This document shows, piece by piece, positions 1 to 9,338 of a stretch of 64,000 bases of DNA. The DNA comes from Chitinophagaceae bacterium (GTDB lineage: Bacteria; Bacteroidota; Bacteroidia; Chitinophagales; Chitinophagaceae), in assembly GCA_016702745.1 (NCBI GenBank), contig JADJDJ010000002.1:806001-870000 (forward strand), given 5' to 3'. The notes beneath the pieces were generated by a model. The model searched no databases and had not been told where the DNA came from. It saw nothing but the letters and a program-made list of their open reading frames with translations. The position numbers and the translations under genes are program-made. The stretch's first letter is position 1, and the number at the start of each line of letters is the position of its first letter.

Positions 1-46
1 TTTCTTGTAATTCTTTCTAAGAATTAAGCGATCAAAATTTTTTAAA

Positions 47-793
47 CTATCCCAGTATCTCTCTCAACACCGGCAGGCTCTTCATCGTTCCGAAATCCTG
101 AATATGCAGCGCATAAAATGTTTCCAGTCTTTGCAGTAAATGCCTGCGGAAATCATGACCCAGTTTGATCTGCGCCAGTTCTTCCGGCTGCATAACTTTT
201 AATAATTGGGAGACGATCGCTGACTCTTTTGCTTCGAGAAAATGCGGATGCATGGGTTGTCCTGTTACAAACATACCTTCTCTTAGATCGAGAAAATTTT
301 GTTGTTCATTGTAATTGTCATCCATCCTGAACCCGAAATGAACGGGCAGGTGCAGGGCAAAGAAAAGCGGCAGGTTGGCCATCACGGTACCAGATGAACG
401 ATCCAGGTGCTCAAATACATCTTCGGTAAATTCAAAAAGTTCAGGATTGCATTCGGGTTGCTTCAGGCATTTGCCCAATAATTCAGTCATAAAAAGAGCC
501 ACGGCATTTTTCGGCACATCACTGAATACATGCTGATATAAATAACCCCATTTGAATTCTTTGATCCGGTTGAGTTGTTTGGATTCATGATGATATACTA
601 CCAGATCAAGGATGGCGGCAGGCTGAAATAAATTGGCCTTGCCCGAACCTTTTTTGGTAGCAGTTCTTACCCCATTCACGAGATAGGATTGCAGTCCAAA
701 CAGCTCAGTAAAAATGGAAACAACCATGCTGGTCTCCCCGTATTTCACGGCACGCAGGACGATTCCCTTTGTTTTATGGAGTTTGTCGGACAT
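47..793 (-). CDS. recO: DNA repair protein RecO
   Basis: RecO binds DNA and helps RecR load RecA onto SSB-coated single strands in the RecF recombination pathway; it acts in the cytoplasm. The 248-residue length is normal for the family. The N-terminus has the OB-fold pattern (T-K-G-I-V-L-R, then the Y-G-E-T-S-M-V segment) and the remainder is the helical C-terminal domain, with the typical Bacteroidota E-L-L-G-K-C-L segment near residue 105. The start codon overlaps the porZ stop by one base (TAATG), which indicates translational coupling. recO next to porZ is a recurring Bacteroidota arrangement. No damage is visible. Family assignment is firm from the sequence. Confidence 0.9.
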   Translation of the reverse strand: MSDKLHKTKGIVLRAVKYGETSMVVSIFTELFGLQSYLVNGVRTATKKGSGKANLFQPAAILDLVVYHHESKQLNRIKEFKWGYLYQHVFSDVPKNAVALFMTELLGKCLKQPECNPELFEFTEDVFEHLDRSSGTVMANLPLFFALHLPVHFGFRMDDNYNEQQNFLDLREGMFVTGQPMHPHFLEAKESAIVSQLLKVMQPEELAQIKLGHDFRRHLLQRLETFYALHIQDFGTMKSLPVLREILG

Positions 794-3105
794 TACTGAC
801 TGATAAAAAATATTTTCGCAGCTGTCCTTTCTTTTTTACCATCGGGATTCGTTGCAGCATCCTGACTAACCAATACGAGATAGGCCCCGCTGGCTACTCT
901 TTCTCCGCGATAATTCCTGCCATTCCAGATGGCTTGTCCGCCCAATGCCCTGGTCTGGTACACGAGTCTTCCATCCAGTTCAGTGATTTTTACAATGGAA
1001 TTATTAGCTAAACCCTTAATAGCGATGGTTCCGCTATAGCCCGGAGGAACCGGATTCGGAAATACCAGTACTGATTCATTCTTTTCCCCGCCCTCGGTTG
1101 CGGTACTGCGGAAGGAACAGATTCCTTTTGCTGTTGAAAAATAAACCTCTCCTGATTGTCCGTCAATGGAAATATGGTTCACATCGCTACTCAGCAGGGG
1201 ACTATTATCTTCTGTAAAGCGGTAAATCAGTTTTTCTCCATTGGCATCTACGAGAAAAACACCATTGGAAGTGGCGATCCATTTGCGATCGGCTCCATCC
1301 ACTGCAATGCTGTGCACGGATTGTCCTTTTAAAAGATAGCCGGCAAAATTTCCATTGGGAATGACAGGCCAGATGGCATCGCATCCACCGGATTCAAATT
1401 GAAGTTCGGGACATTGTATCACGGCTACTCCGTCGGCAGTCCCGATCCAGATAAATCCATTTTTATCTTTTGCGATAGATAACACTTCATTGGAAGGCAG
1501 GTTTCCGTTCCCGCTTCCCATACCCAGTTTTTTCCACCGATCATCTCCGGTATTATCAATAGATGCACCATGATTAAAACAAAGTAGTCCATTGCCCAAT
1601 GGAGAAAGTATCCATTTCTGATCCTGCTGGTCAATCAGTAATTGCGCGACTGCATTGCCAGTTAACAGAAAGGGCGGGTTGAAGGCTTTCCAGCTGCCAT
1701 CATTTTTTCTGACCCGCAGGGATTGTGCAGCACCGAAATTGGAGAGCCAGAGATTATTCTCCTGATCAAAACAAAGTCCGGCTACCCGGTAGGCGGATGG
1801 GTTGTTTGCATCGGCACCAATCGCGTTTTGTTTAAAGACTTCAAAAGCGGGCCCGTTTTTAAGGTGTAATAATCCACCGCTCATGGAACCGGCCCACAGG
1901 CTTCCATCTCTTTTATCTGCAGCGAGACATATCAAATCGGGCAGTGAATCCAGTACCGGGTATTGTTGCCTGTTATAATTAGTCCATTGTCCCGCATTGA
2001 ATTGATAAATACCCTCGCGGTTGTTTTGCGGTATCCATCCTGCATTGATGGTTCCGGCGCTGGCATAAAATATCTGATCGTACACAATGGTTTCTCCGGA
2101 TGCGATGCCCAGTGGTGAATTGGGAATATATTTTTGAGGATTACCTGAGGCATTGTAGCGGGTCAATCCTGTACTGCTGTCAGCTACCCAGGTTTCATTA
2201 TTCAGCAGCAGTGCCTGCATGGGCAAGGCATTATTTTGTGCAGGAATAGTACGAAATAGCGTTCCATCAGCTTGTAATATTTGTACTCTTCCGGTATTGC
2301 CCTGTCTTTCGCCAAGCAGGATCCGGTTATCCGAACTGTTCATGCTGCTGATGTTCCATCCATCGCGATAGAGCAATGACCAGTTATTGCCTGTTTGAAC
2401 ATAGAGGGAATCATTTCTCAGCAGGATGATTTTATTCTGTACCGTGATCACCTGTTGAACAGGTCCTGCCGGGAGTCCGTTGGTACCACTGATCAGCAGC
2501 CAGTTTACATAATTAGCGGGATTGGGTCCATTGATCGCTGCTCTTTTGAGTCCTTCGGCAGTGGCCGCATAATAAAAACTGCCATCGCTGCTGAATCCGG
2601 TTACTTTAACGGGGTTACCGTTATTGCCGATGAACCAGGAGTCTTTTATTTCATAGCGGCTGCCATCTGCAATCACGATTCCCAGTCCGGTGGAGAGATA
2701 AAACAAACCGTTCAGCGGGTAAATAGTATAAATGGTCTTATCACCGATTATATTATCCCTTTTAAAATCGGGGATATTAAAAATATCGAGGCCATGGAGG
2801 ATATCAATATTGCTATTGGTATAGGCAATCAGTAATTGTTCAGTGGACGGATCAAAAGCAATACTGCTGATACCGGTTTCATTCAGTCCCCTGACCCTGC
2901 TGAATCTTTCAATCGTTTGATCATTTAACTGGATACTGAACAAACTATATGGCGTGGCTGCATAAATTTTATCAGCTCCCGCCTGCACGGCAATAGCGCG
3001 CTGATAGGGCAGGTGATCCCTCCATTCTCCGATAGGCGGCAATGGATCCTGAGCGGATGCCAGTAAACTGCAAAACAGCCAAACGATCAGCAGAAGGGCC
3101 TTCAT
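793..3105 (-). CDS. porZ: PorZ-like T9SS component, two-propeller protein with C-terminal sorting-type domain
   Basis: The 770-residue protein has a signal peptide ending at S-A-Q (residue 19), then the PorZ-type beginning I-G-E-W-R-D-H-L-P-Y. Repeated W-I-G/W-V-A-D-S type blades of two-component-regulator propellers cover about residues 30-670. A C-terminal domain starting at V-F-P-N-P-V (about 685) has the T9SS type A layout and ends K-I-F-F-I-S-Q. PorZ of Porphyromonas is a surface-associated T9SS attachment-complex component linked to delivery of anionic LPS to cargo; the same role is inferred here. It overlaps recO by one base, so the two are probably co-transcribed. A generic propeller protein is the alternative, but the N-terminal signature and recO linkage favour PorZ. 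Confidence 0.8.
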   Translation of the reverse strand: MKALLLIVWLFCSLLASAQDPLPPIGEWRDHLPYQRAIAVQAGADKIYAATPYSLFSIQLNDQTIERFSRVRGLNETGISSIAFDPSTEQLLIAYTNSNIDILHGLDIFNIPDFKRDNIIGDKTIYTIYPLNGLFYLSTGLGIVIADGSRYEIKDSWFIGNNGNPVKVTGFSSDGSFYYAATAEGLKRAAINGPNPANYVNWLLISGTNGLPAGPVQQVITVQNKIILLRNDSLYVQTGNNWSLLYRDGWNISSMNSSDNRILLGERQGNTGRVQILQADGTLFRTIPAQNNALPMQALLLNNETWVADSSTGLTRYNASGNPQKYIPNSPLGIASGETIVYDQIFYASAGTINAGWIPQNNREGIYQFNAGQWTNYNRQQYPVLDSLPDLICLAADKRDGSLWAGSMSGGLLHLKNGPAFEVFKQNAIGADANNPSAYRVAGLCFDQENNLWLSNFGAAQSLRVRKNDGSWKAFNPPFLLTGNAVAQLLIDQQDQKWILSPLGNGLLCFNHGASIDNTGDDRWKKLGMGSGNGNLPSNEVLSIAKDKNGFIWIGTADGVAVIQCPELQFESGGCDAIWPVIPNGNFAGYLLKGQSVHSIAVDGADRKWIATSNGVFLVDANGEKLIYRFTEDNSPLLSSDVNHISIDGQSGEVYFSTAKGICSFRSTATEGGEKNESVLVFPNPVPPGYSGTIAIKGLANNSIVKITELDGRLVYQTRALGGQAIWNGRNYRGERVASGAYLVLVSQDAATNPDGKKERTAAKIFFISQ

Positions 3106-3109
3106 CCTT

Positions 3110-3140
3110 CAAAAGTATTCTAAAACGGGGGAGGGAAAAA
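3110..3140 (-). promoter_or_regulatory. Putative Bacteroidota promoter of porZ-recO
   Basis: Reading the minus strand, TACTTTTG (3117 to 3110) matches the Bacteroidota -7 box TAnnTTTG. A TTTT stretch lies 19 bases upstream at the -33 position. The box ends only four bases before the porZ ATG, so the transcript would be leaderless or nearly so. Confidence 0.45.
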
Positions 3141-3208
3141 GCCGAAGAATTGATTTCGCTCACCGGGTCGCGATGTTGAGGAAGAGGAAACTATTGATCA
3201 TACCGCCC

Positions 3209-3570
3209 TCCTGTGGGTAATCGATAACCTAATATCGTAATATTCCAATATCCTGCCTTTGCTGAGTCAATTGCGAGCGTCCCATTATCAAGCACCCAAT
3301 AACTAATTCCTAATACCTAATATCTTAATATCCCCCGCCTTCGCCAAGGCTACGGCGGGCAAGCAATATCATAATATCCAAATATCTCCTGCCTTCACTA
3401 AAGCTATGGTGGGCAAAGTCCTCTCGATAGCTATCGGGAACCAATACCTAATATCTAATTCCTAATACCCCCTCCTTCGCTATGGCTACGGCGGGCGAAT
3501 CCCGCCTTCGCCAAGGCTACGGCGGGCGAAGCAATATCCTAATATCTCAATATCCCAATATCCATATCCC
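3209..3570. repeat. Cluster of dispersed intergenic repeats (AATATC-type and CCCGCC...GGCGGG hairpins)
   Basis: The 500-base gap between porZ and the MMPL exporter holds no convincing gene. It is filled with short units of the type TAATATCCTAATATC and with four copies of an imperfect palindrome built as CCCGCC-TTC-GCC-AA-GGC-TAC-GGCGGG, near 3334-3360, 3388-3415, 3470-3496 and 3500-3526. The second and third are degenerate. A CGATAGCTATCGGG palindrome sits at 3425-3438. A reverse-complement stretch of the AATATC type occurs again at 37365-37395, so this is a dispersed family. Confidence 0.75.
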
Positions 3571-3612
3571 CCGTTTTACGTTTCTTTGCACCCTTATCAT
3601 TGATCCAACCAT

Positions 3613-5925
3613 ATGTGGCAGCGACTTGGCAGTTTTATCCTGAGGTACAGATTGGCTTTACTTATTTCCCTGGCCGGGGTAACCGGTTTGATGGCTTATT
3701 TTGCGAGTAAGGTCCAGTTGAGTTATGATTTTTCGAGGGCCATACCGGTCAATAATCCCAAATACATAGCCTATCAGGAATTCAAAAAGCAGTTTGGGGA
3801 AGACGGGAACCTGCTGGTGATTGGGATCCAGACAGATCAGTTGTTCAATGAAAAATTATTCAATGCCTATGCGGCTTTGCAGCAATCGATCCGGAAAGTA
3901 AAGGGGGTGGATGATGTGATCTCGGTTCCTTCTGCGGTGAACCTGGTTAAAATACCGGATACAGAAAGATTAAAAGCGGATACCATATTTCCGGCAAGGC
4001 AATTGAATCAGGCGGAGATTGACAGTGCCTCCCGGCTATTTTTAGGTTTACCATTTTACAGGCAACTACTTTATAATCCGGAAACCAATGCCTGGCTGAT
4101 GGGAGTGCGGGTGAACAAGGACCTGATGGCCTCCAAACAAAGGATCGGGATTGTGAATGAAATCGGGAAACTGGCGGATGATTTTGGAAACGCTCAACAG
4201 CTGACTGTATATAAAAGCGGTCTTCCTCATATCCGGACCGAACTTTCTGTACGCATTCTGAAAGAAATGCGGATGTTTATTGCAGCATCCATCATCTTAT
4301 CTGCCCTGATCCTGCTGATCTTCTTCCGTTCCTTTACTGCCATGTGGTTATCACTTACCGTGGTATTCATCGGGGTGATCTGGAGTTTTGCCACGATCCA
4401 CCTGATGGGTTTTAAGATCAGTGTGCTGAATGCATTGATTCCTCCGTTGATTGTGGTGATTGGGGTGCCTAACTGTATTTATTTCCTTAATAAATTTCAT
4501 ACGGCCTGGAATGAAACCGGTGATAAGAAAAAATCACTGGTGATGATGGTGGACAAAATGGGAGTGGTGACACTTTTCTGTAATCTCGCTGCGGCCATTG
4601 GCTTTGCTGTGTTTGCTTTAACACAGAGTCAGATCCTGAAAGAATTCGGATATGTGGCAGGGATCAATATCCTGGCCCTTTTCTTTATCTCCCTCGTACT
4701 GATACCGGCCGTGCTGAGTTATTTGCCACCCCCGAAATCAAGACATACCAAGTACCTGGATAACCCGCAACTCAACCGTTGGCTGGGCCGGCTGGAACGC
4801 TGGAGTCTGAATCACCGGAAACTGATTTATGCGGTGACCGGGGGGGTGGTGATTGTGGCCATGATGGGGATCTGGCAATTGAAAACTTTGGGATATATAG
4901 TGGATGATTTGCCGAAGGAAGATAAACTCTATACTGATTTGAAATTTTTTGAAAAGAATTTCAAAGGGGTGATGCCGCTGGAGATTGTGGTGGATACAAA
5001 GAAGAAAAGAGGCGCCACCAATCTGGGTAATCTGGCCCGTATTGATTCCTTGTCACAATATATCAGTACACTCACAGATATTGCGAAGCCACTGAGTGTG
5101 GCCGATGGATTCAAATTTGTGAAGCAGGCTTTTTTTGATGGGGACAGCAACAGTTATTCCATGCCATCGGAATTTGATGTGCAATTATTACCCTATCTGA
5201 AAATCGGAAAGGACAGCAGCGGCGGGAATTCATTTGCCCGTTTACTGGCCACATTTATGGACAAGGACCGGCAGCAGGCCCGGATCAGTGTGAGCATGGG
5301 CGATGTGGGTACTGCGAGATTGCCATTGATACTTGATAGTGTGAGCAAGCGGGCGATGCAGTTATTTCCGAAAGACCGGTTTGATGTACAATTAACGGGG
5401 ACCAGTGTCACTTTTGCGGAAGGCAACCGCTATATCATCAATGGATTAAAGGATAGTATATTCTGGGCCTTTATACTGATAGCACTTTGTATGCTTTATT
5501 TATTCCGATCGGCCAGGATCCTGATCTGTTCCCTGATTCCTAATGTGATTCCATTATTGATCACCGCCGGAGTCATGGGTTGGGCCGGTATTCCATTGAA
5601 ACCTTCCACGGTGCTCGTATTTAGTGTGGCGCTGGGCATTGCCATTGATATTACTATTCGATTCCTGGTCAATTATAAGCAGGAACTTCCCTTGCATGGG
5701 AATGATATGAAGCAAACGGTGATCGAGACCATTCATAGTACAGGGATCAGTATTATATATACTTCCCTGGTGCTGATTGCCGGGTTTATCATCTTCTGTT
5801 TCAGCGGTTTTGATGGGACCAAGGCCCTGGGATGGCTCACTTCCCTGACCCTGGTTACGGCCACTTTTACCAACCTGGTATTGCTGCCGGCCATTATCAT
5901 TTCATTTTTTAAAAAGGGAAAATAG
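3613..5925 (+). CDS. MMPL/RND-superfamily exporter
   Basis: This 770-residue inner-membrane protein has the duplicated MMPL layout: one transmembrane helix near residues 12-30, a periplasmic domain, a five-helix bundle (about 215-370), a second helix near 405-425, a second periplasmic domain and a final five-helix bundle (about 615-765). The hydrophobic blocks I-I-L-S-A-L-I-L-L-I-F-F and L-V-L-I-A-G-F-I-I-F show this directly. The family (COG1033 type) exports lipids or other hydrophobic molecules using the proton gradient; the substrate cannot be read here. It is a single gene without an adaptor or TolC partner. A TTTCTTTG box at 3581-3588 could be its -7 element. Confidence 0.8.
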   Translation: MWQRLGSFILRYRLALLISLAGVTGLMAYFASKVQLSYDFSRAIPVNNPKYIAYQEFKKQFGEDGNLLVIGIQTDQLFNEKLFNAYAALQQSIRKVKGVDDVISVPSAVNLVKIPDTERLKADTIFPARQLNQAEIDSASRLFLGLPFYRQLLYNPETNAWLMGVRVNKDLMASKQRIGIVNEIGKLADDFGNAQQLTVYKSGLPHIRTELSVRILKEMRMFIAASIILSALILLIFFRSFTAMWLSLTVVFIGVIWSFATIHLMGFKISVLNALIPPLIVVIGVPNCIYFLNKFHTAWNETGDKKKSLVMMVDKMGVVTLFCNLAAAIGFAVFALTQSQILKEFGYVAGINILALFFISLVLIPAVLSYLPPPKSRHTKYLDNPQLNRWLGRLERWSLNHRKLIYAVTGGVVIVAMMGIWQLKTLGYIVDDLPKEDKLYTDLKFFEKNFKGVMPLEIVVDTKKKRGATNLGNLARIDSLSQYISTLTDIAKPLSVADGFKFVKQAFFDGDSNSYSMPSEFDVQLLPYLKIGKDSSGGNSFARLLATFMDKDRQQARISVSMGDVGTARLPLILDSVSKRAMQLFPKDRFDVQLTGTSVTFAEGNRYIINGLKDSIFWAFILIALCMLYLFRSARILICSLIPNVIPLLITAGVMGWAGIPLKPSTVLVFSVALGIAIDITIRFLVNYKQELPLHGNDMKQTVIETIHSTGISIIYTSLVLIAGFIIFCFSGFDGTKALGWLTSLTLVTATFTNLVLLPAIIISFFKKGK

Positions 5926-6084
5926 TCTAAATCCAAGCATAAGTTTTTGGTTTTCAATTCTTAATAACTGTTTAAGGAATGCAGCAAACAGGCGTTTGGG
6001 CTTGTCTGAGGTAAAGGAAGGAGATTCAGCGGCTAAAGGGTTGTATTACAGGGAAACAGGGGCTAAATGAAACCTTAACATTTT

Positions 6085-6143
6085 TTTTATTATCAGCGAC
6101 AGGTTGGCTAATTTCAGCCCCCGAACCTTCCTTCGAAAGAAGG
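6085..6143 (+). promoter_or_regulatory. Putative susC promoter and leader hairpin
   Basis: A TAATTTCA box (6109-6116) resembles TAnnTTTG and lies 20 bases after a T8 run (6081-6088) that could serve as the -33 element. The leader contains a small hairpin, CCTTC-GAAA-GAAGG (6130-6143), with a GNRA-type loop. The match is imperfect, so this is tentative. Confidence 0.3.
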
Positions 6144-6174
6144 CTTTGATTTCAAATTCATATACTAAAACAAC

Positions 6175-9100
6175 ATGCACATGAGAAAACTGTATTTACT
6201 GCTTATGGGAGTTGTGTTTTTTGCCACCCAGGCATTGGCACAGCGCACCGTCACCGGAAAAGTGACAGATGAAAAAGGTAATCCCTTAGCAAATGTATCC
6301 GTGCTGGTAAGAGGTACTACAACGGGTACAACTACCAAAGAAGATGGTTCTTATACACTCACGGTACCGGCCAATGCCAAAGCCCTTGTATTTTCTTCTG
6401 TTGATATGAGTCCGGTAGAAATGGGAATTGGTACTTCCAGTGTAATCAATGCCACCCTGAAGGGGGAGGATAAAACCATGTCTGAAGTGGTCGTGGTAGG
6501 TTATGGTACCCAGCGCAGAAAAGATGTGACGGGTTCTGTATCCAGGATTGCCGGGGATAAAACAAAGGATATGCCTGTACAGAGTTTTGAGCAGGCTTTA
6601 TCCGGAAGGGCAGCAGGGGTAAGCGTAACATTACCGAATGGAGTGTTGAATGCGCAGCCGGTTGTTCGTATCCGAGGTGTCAACGCGATGGGTCTGAGTT
6701 CATTCCCGCTGGTGGTTATTGATGGTATCCCCACATTTACGGGTGATGCCGGTAACAGTGCCGCTAATAATATATTATCTGACCTGAATCCTTCCGATAT
6801 CGAGAGTGTGGAAGTACTGAAGGATGCCGCTGCTGCTGCGATCTACGGATCAAGGGCTGCTGCCGGTGTACTGCTGGTAACCACGCGTAAGGGAAAACAA
6901 GGTAAAGCCAGGGTGGCCTACGATGCATGGGTAGGGTTTACCAGACCTTTTAACCTTGTTCCTTTACTGGATGGCAGGGAGTATGAATTAATAAAAAATG
7001 AAGGCCTGACTAATGCAGGTACTCCTCCCAATGGTACCAGCCGTGGTTTTTACCCTTATATTGGATTAGATGGTAACCCGGTTAATACTAACTGGTATGA
7101 TGTCATCTATCGTCAGGGAGTTTCTCATAATCACAGTGTAAGTGTGAGTGGTGCCAATGACAAAACCACGTATTATTTTTCTGCCGGTTATACCAAGCAG
7201 AAGGGTATGATTGTGAATAATGATTTCAGGCGTTTGACTTCTCTGATGAGCCTTGATCATAAAGTAAATTCAAGACTGACCATTGGTGGTAAGTTCCAGT
7301 ACAGTACTTCCAAGAATGCCGGGGTGAACTCTGGTTCATTATCCGGTCAGGCCTTTAATACATCCGGTATTGGCCGTTTGGCTTTTAACCTGATGCCCAA
7401 TACGCCGGTCTTTCTGAATAATGGGGCTTATAACATTAATACGGTTACGAACACTATTGGACAGGGTGGAAATATTACTGCCCTGCAGTTTACCAACCCC
7501 AAGTACCTGATTGATAAAAATATCTTTACCTCAGAGAATGACCGGGTACTGGCCAATGTGTATGCTTCCGTGAAAATTTTTGACGGACTGAATTTTAAAG
7601 TGGTATATGGTATCGATAATCTTCAGGTAACGAATAAGTCATTCCAGGATCCTTTCCATGGTGATGGAGTGGCTCAGTCAGGTTCTTCAACCTATACTTT
7701 ACAGACCTACAAGCGTTGGGACTGGCAGAACCTGCTGAGTTACGACAAAACATTTGGCAAGCACAATGTGAGTGCACTGGCTGGTATTGAAGAGCAATAT
7801 ACTTTCCAGGAAGGTTGGGGTGCCAGCCGTCAGGGGGTAACTGATCCATTCTATAATGAATACCAGGGTGGTTATAATAATATCCTGCCTGCAGGTAATT
7901 TCCTTGGAGAAAACTACCTGCTTTCTTATCTCGCCAGGGTGAATTATGGCTTTAACAGAAAATACCTTTTTGGATTTAACTTCCGTCGTGACGGTTATTC
8001 CGCTTTTGCTCCCGGTAAGAAATATGGTAATTTCTTTGGTGGATCAGTGGGATGGGTTGTGAGTGAAGAGAAGTTCTTCAAAAATTCCGGTTTGTCTAAA
8101 GTGATGAATCTGCTGAAATTCAAAGGAAGTTATGGTGAAGTGGGAAATATCCAGGGACTGGCAGATTTTCCTTTCTGGACTGCCTTCTCCAGCGGTCTTT
8201 ATGCAACAGCTGCATCACTGGCCTTCTCACAGGCCGGTAACCGTGATCTGCAGTGGGAAAACAGTAAGAAAACAGATTTCGGTGTGGAAATGGGTTTCTT
8301 CCGTGGTCGTTTAACAGCAGAGATCAGTTATTATAAAAATCTGGTTGATGATGGAATCCTGGCTGAACCTACTGCACCTTCCAGGGGTATTCCGGGTAAC
8401 AGCATCGTAACGAATATCGGTTCTATGTCTAATAAAGGATGGGAGGTTACCTTAACCGGTACCGTTATCCAGAGCAAAAACTTTACCTGGAACAGTAGCT
8501 TTAATATCACTACACTTAAAAACGTAGTAACCAGACTGGCTAATCAGAATGCCGATATCCAGCCTGCTACTTCCGGTCTGGAAAGACCCAGTATGATCAG
8601 GGTAGGTGAGTCTTTAGGTTCTTTTTATGCGGTTCGGACTGGCGGAGTTAACCCTGCTAACGGTCAGCGTATCTTTTATTATAGAAATGGAACAGCAGTA
8701 CAATACAATCATGCTGCTTCTACTGCAAATCGTTGGACCCTTGTTTCCAATGGCGCTGTTGCCCCCAGGGTTGCTGACCAGGCAAATGACGGTATCCTGA
8801 TTGGCCCCGCTCTTCCCAAATGGCAGGGTGGCTGGGACAATACATTTAAGTACAAGAATTTTGACCTGAATATCCTGTTATTCTTCTCCGGCGGTAATTA
8901 TGTGTACAATGGTTCCAGATCAGGTCTGCGTGATATGCGTAGCTGGAATAACATGAAGGAAATGCTGAACCGCTGGCAGAAACCTGGTGATATCACAAAT
9001 ATTCCAAGAGTTGTTTTTGGAGATAATATTTCCAACGGATCTGGTGTTGTGATGAGCGAGAATGTAGAAAAAGGCGATTTCCTCAAAGCACGTAATATCA

Positions 9101-9318
9101 CATTTGGTTATACTGCTCCTAAGAATGTTACCGATAAAGTAGGTATCAGCAGCATCCGGTTCTACGTCCAGATGCAGAATGCATTCACCTTTACGAAGTA
9201 TTCAGGTTATGATCCTGAAATTTCTTCCAATGGTAATGGATTCGGCAACCCGAGTGTGGACAGGAACTCTGTTCCCCAGGCCAGATCAATGAATATCGGT
9301 ATCAACTTAGGCTTCTAA
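6175..9318 (+). CDS. SusC/RagA-family TonB-dependent outer-membrane transporter
   Basis: The 1047-residue protein imports large ligands through the outer membrane with energy from TonB and works under a SusD lid. A signal peptide ends at A-L-A-Q (residue 23). A carboxypeptidase-D-like domain follows (V-T-G-K-V-T-D onward, to about 100), then the TonB box and plug beginning V-V-V-V-G-Y-G-T-Q. The SusC signature S-V-E-V-L-K-D-A-A-A-A-A-I-Y-G-S is present near residues 210-230. The rest is a 22-strand barrel ending I-N-L-G-F. Start options are the ATGs at 6175 and 6181. SusD follows 20 bases later. No glycoside hydrolase, sulfatase or protease lies beside the pair, so the ligand is unknown. Confidence 0.93.
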   Translation: MHMRKLYLLLMGVVFFATQALAQRTVTGKVTDEKGNPLANVSVLVRGTTTGTTTKEDGSYTLTVPANAKALVFSSVDMSPVEMGIGTSSVINATLKGEDKTMSEVVVVGYGTQRRKDVTGSVSRIAGDKTKDMPVQSFEQALSGRAAGVSVTLPNGVLNAQPVVRIRGVNAMGLSSFPLVVIDGIPTFTGDAGNSAANNILSDLNPSDIESVEVLKDAAAAAIYGSRAAAGVLLVTTRKGKQGKARVAYDAWVGFTRPFNLVPLLDGREYELIKNEGLTNAGTPPNGTSRGFYPYIGLDGNPVNTNWYDVIYRQGVSHNHSVSVSGANDKTTYYFSAGYTKQKGMIVNNDFRRLTSLMSLDHKVNSRLTIGGKFQYSTSKNAGVNSGSLSGQAFNTSGIGRLAFNLMPNTPVFLNNGAYNINTVTNTIGQGGNITALQFTNPKYLIDKNIFTSENDRVLANVYASVKIFDGLNFKVVYGIDNLQVTNKSFQDPFHGDGVAQSGSSTYTLQTYKRWDWQNLLSYDKTFGKHNVSALAGIEEQYTFQEGWGASRQGVTDPFYNEYQGGYNNILPAGNFLGENYLLSYLARVNYGFNRKYLFGFNFRRDGYSAFAPGKKYGNFFGGSVGWVVSEEKFFKNSGLSKVMNLLKFKGSYGEVGNIQGLADFPFWTAFSSGLYATAASLAFSQAGNRDLQWENSKKTDFGVEMGFFRGRLTAEISYYKNLVDDGILAEPTAPSRGIPGNSIVTNIGSMSNKGWEVTLTGTVIQSKNFTWNSSFNITTLKNVVTRLANQNADIQPATSGLERPSMIRVGESLGSFYAVRTGGVNPANGQRIFYYRNGTAVQYNHAASTANRWTLVSNGAVAPRVADQANDGILIGPALPKWQGGWDNTFKYKNFDLNILLFFSGGNYVYNGSRSGLRDMRSWNNMKEMLNRWQKPGDITNIPRVVFGDNISNGSGVVMSENVEKGDFLKARNITFGYTAPKNVTDKVGISSIRFYVQMQNAFTFTKYSGYDPEISSNGNGFGNPSVDRNSVPQARSMNIGINLGF

Positions 9319-9338
9319 TCAAATTAAAACGAGTAACA

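Noticed and set aside
9..25. AATTCTT-TCT-AAGAATT hairpin after recO as a terminator
   Set aside because: The stem is short and AT-only in its outer part, and no T-tract follows on the minus strand.
2395..2835. Open frames of 60-170 codons antisense to larger genes (for example here inside porZ)
   Set aside because: They have no family signature, lack promoters, and lie opposite well-supported genes.
3209..3570. Regular short repeats resembling a CRISPR array
   Set aside because: Units differ in length and spacing, are palindromic or AT-rich, have no uniform spacers, and no cas gene is near.
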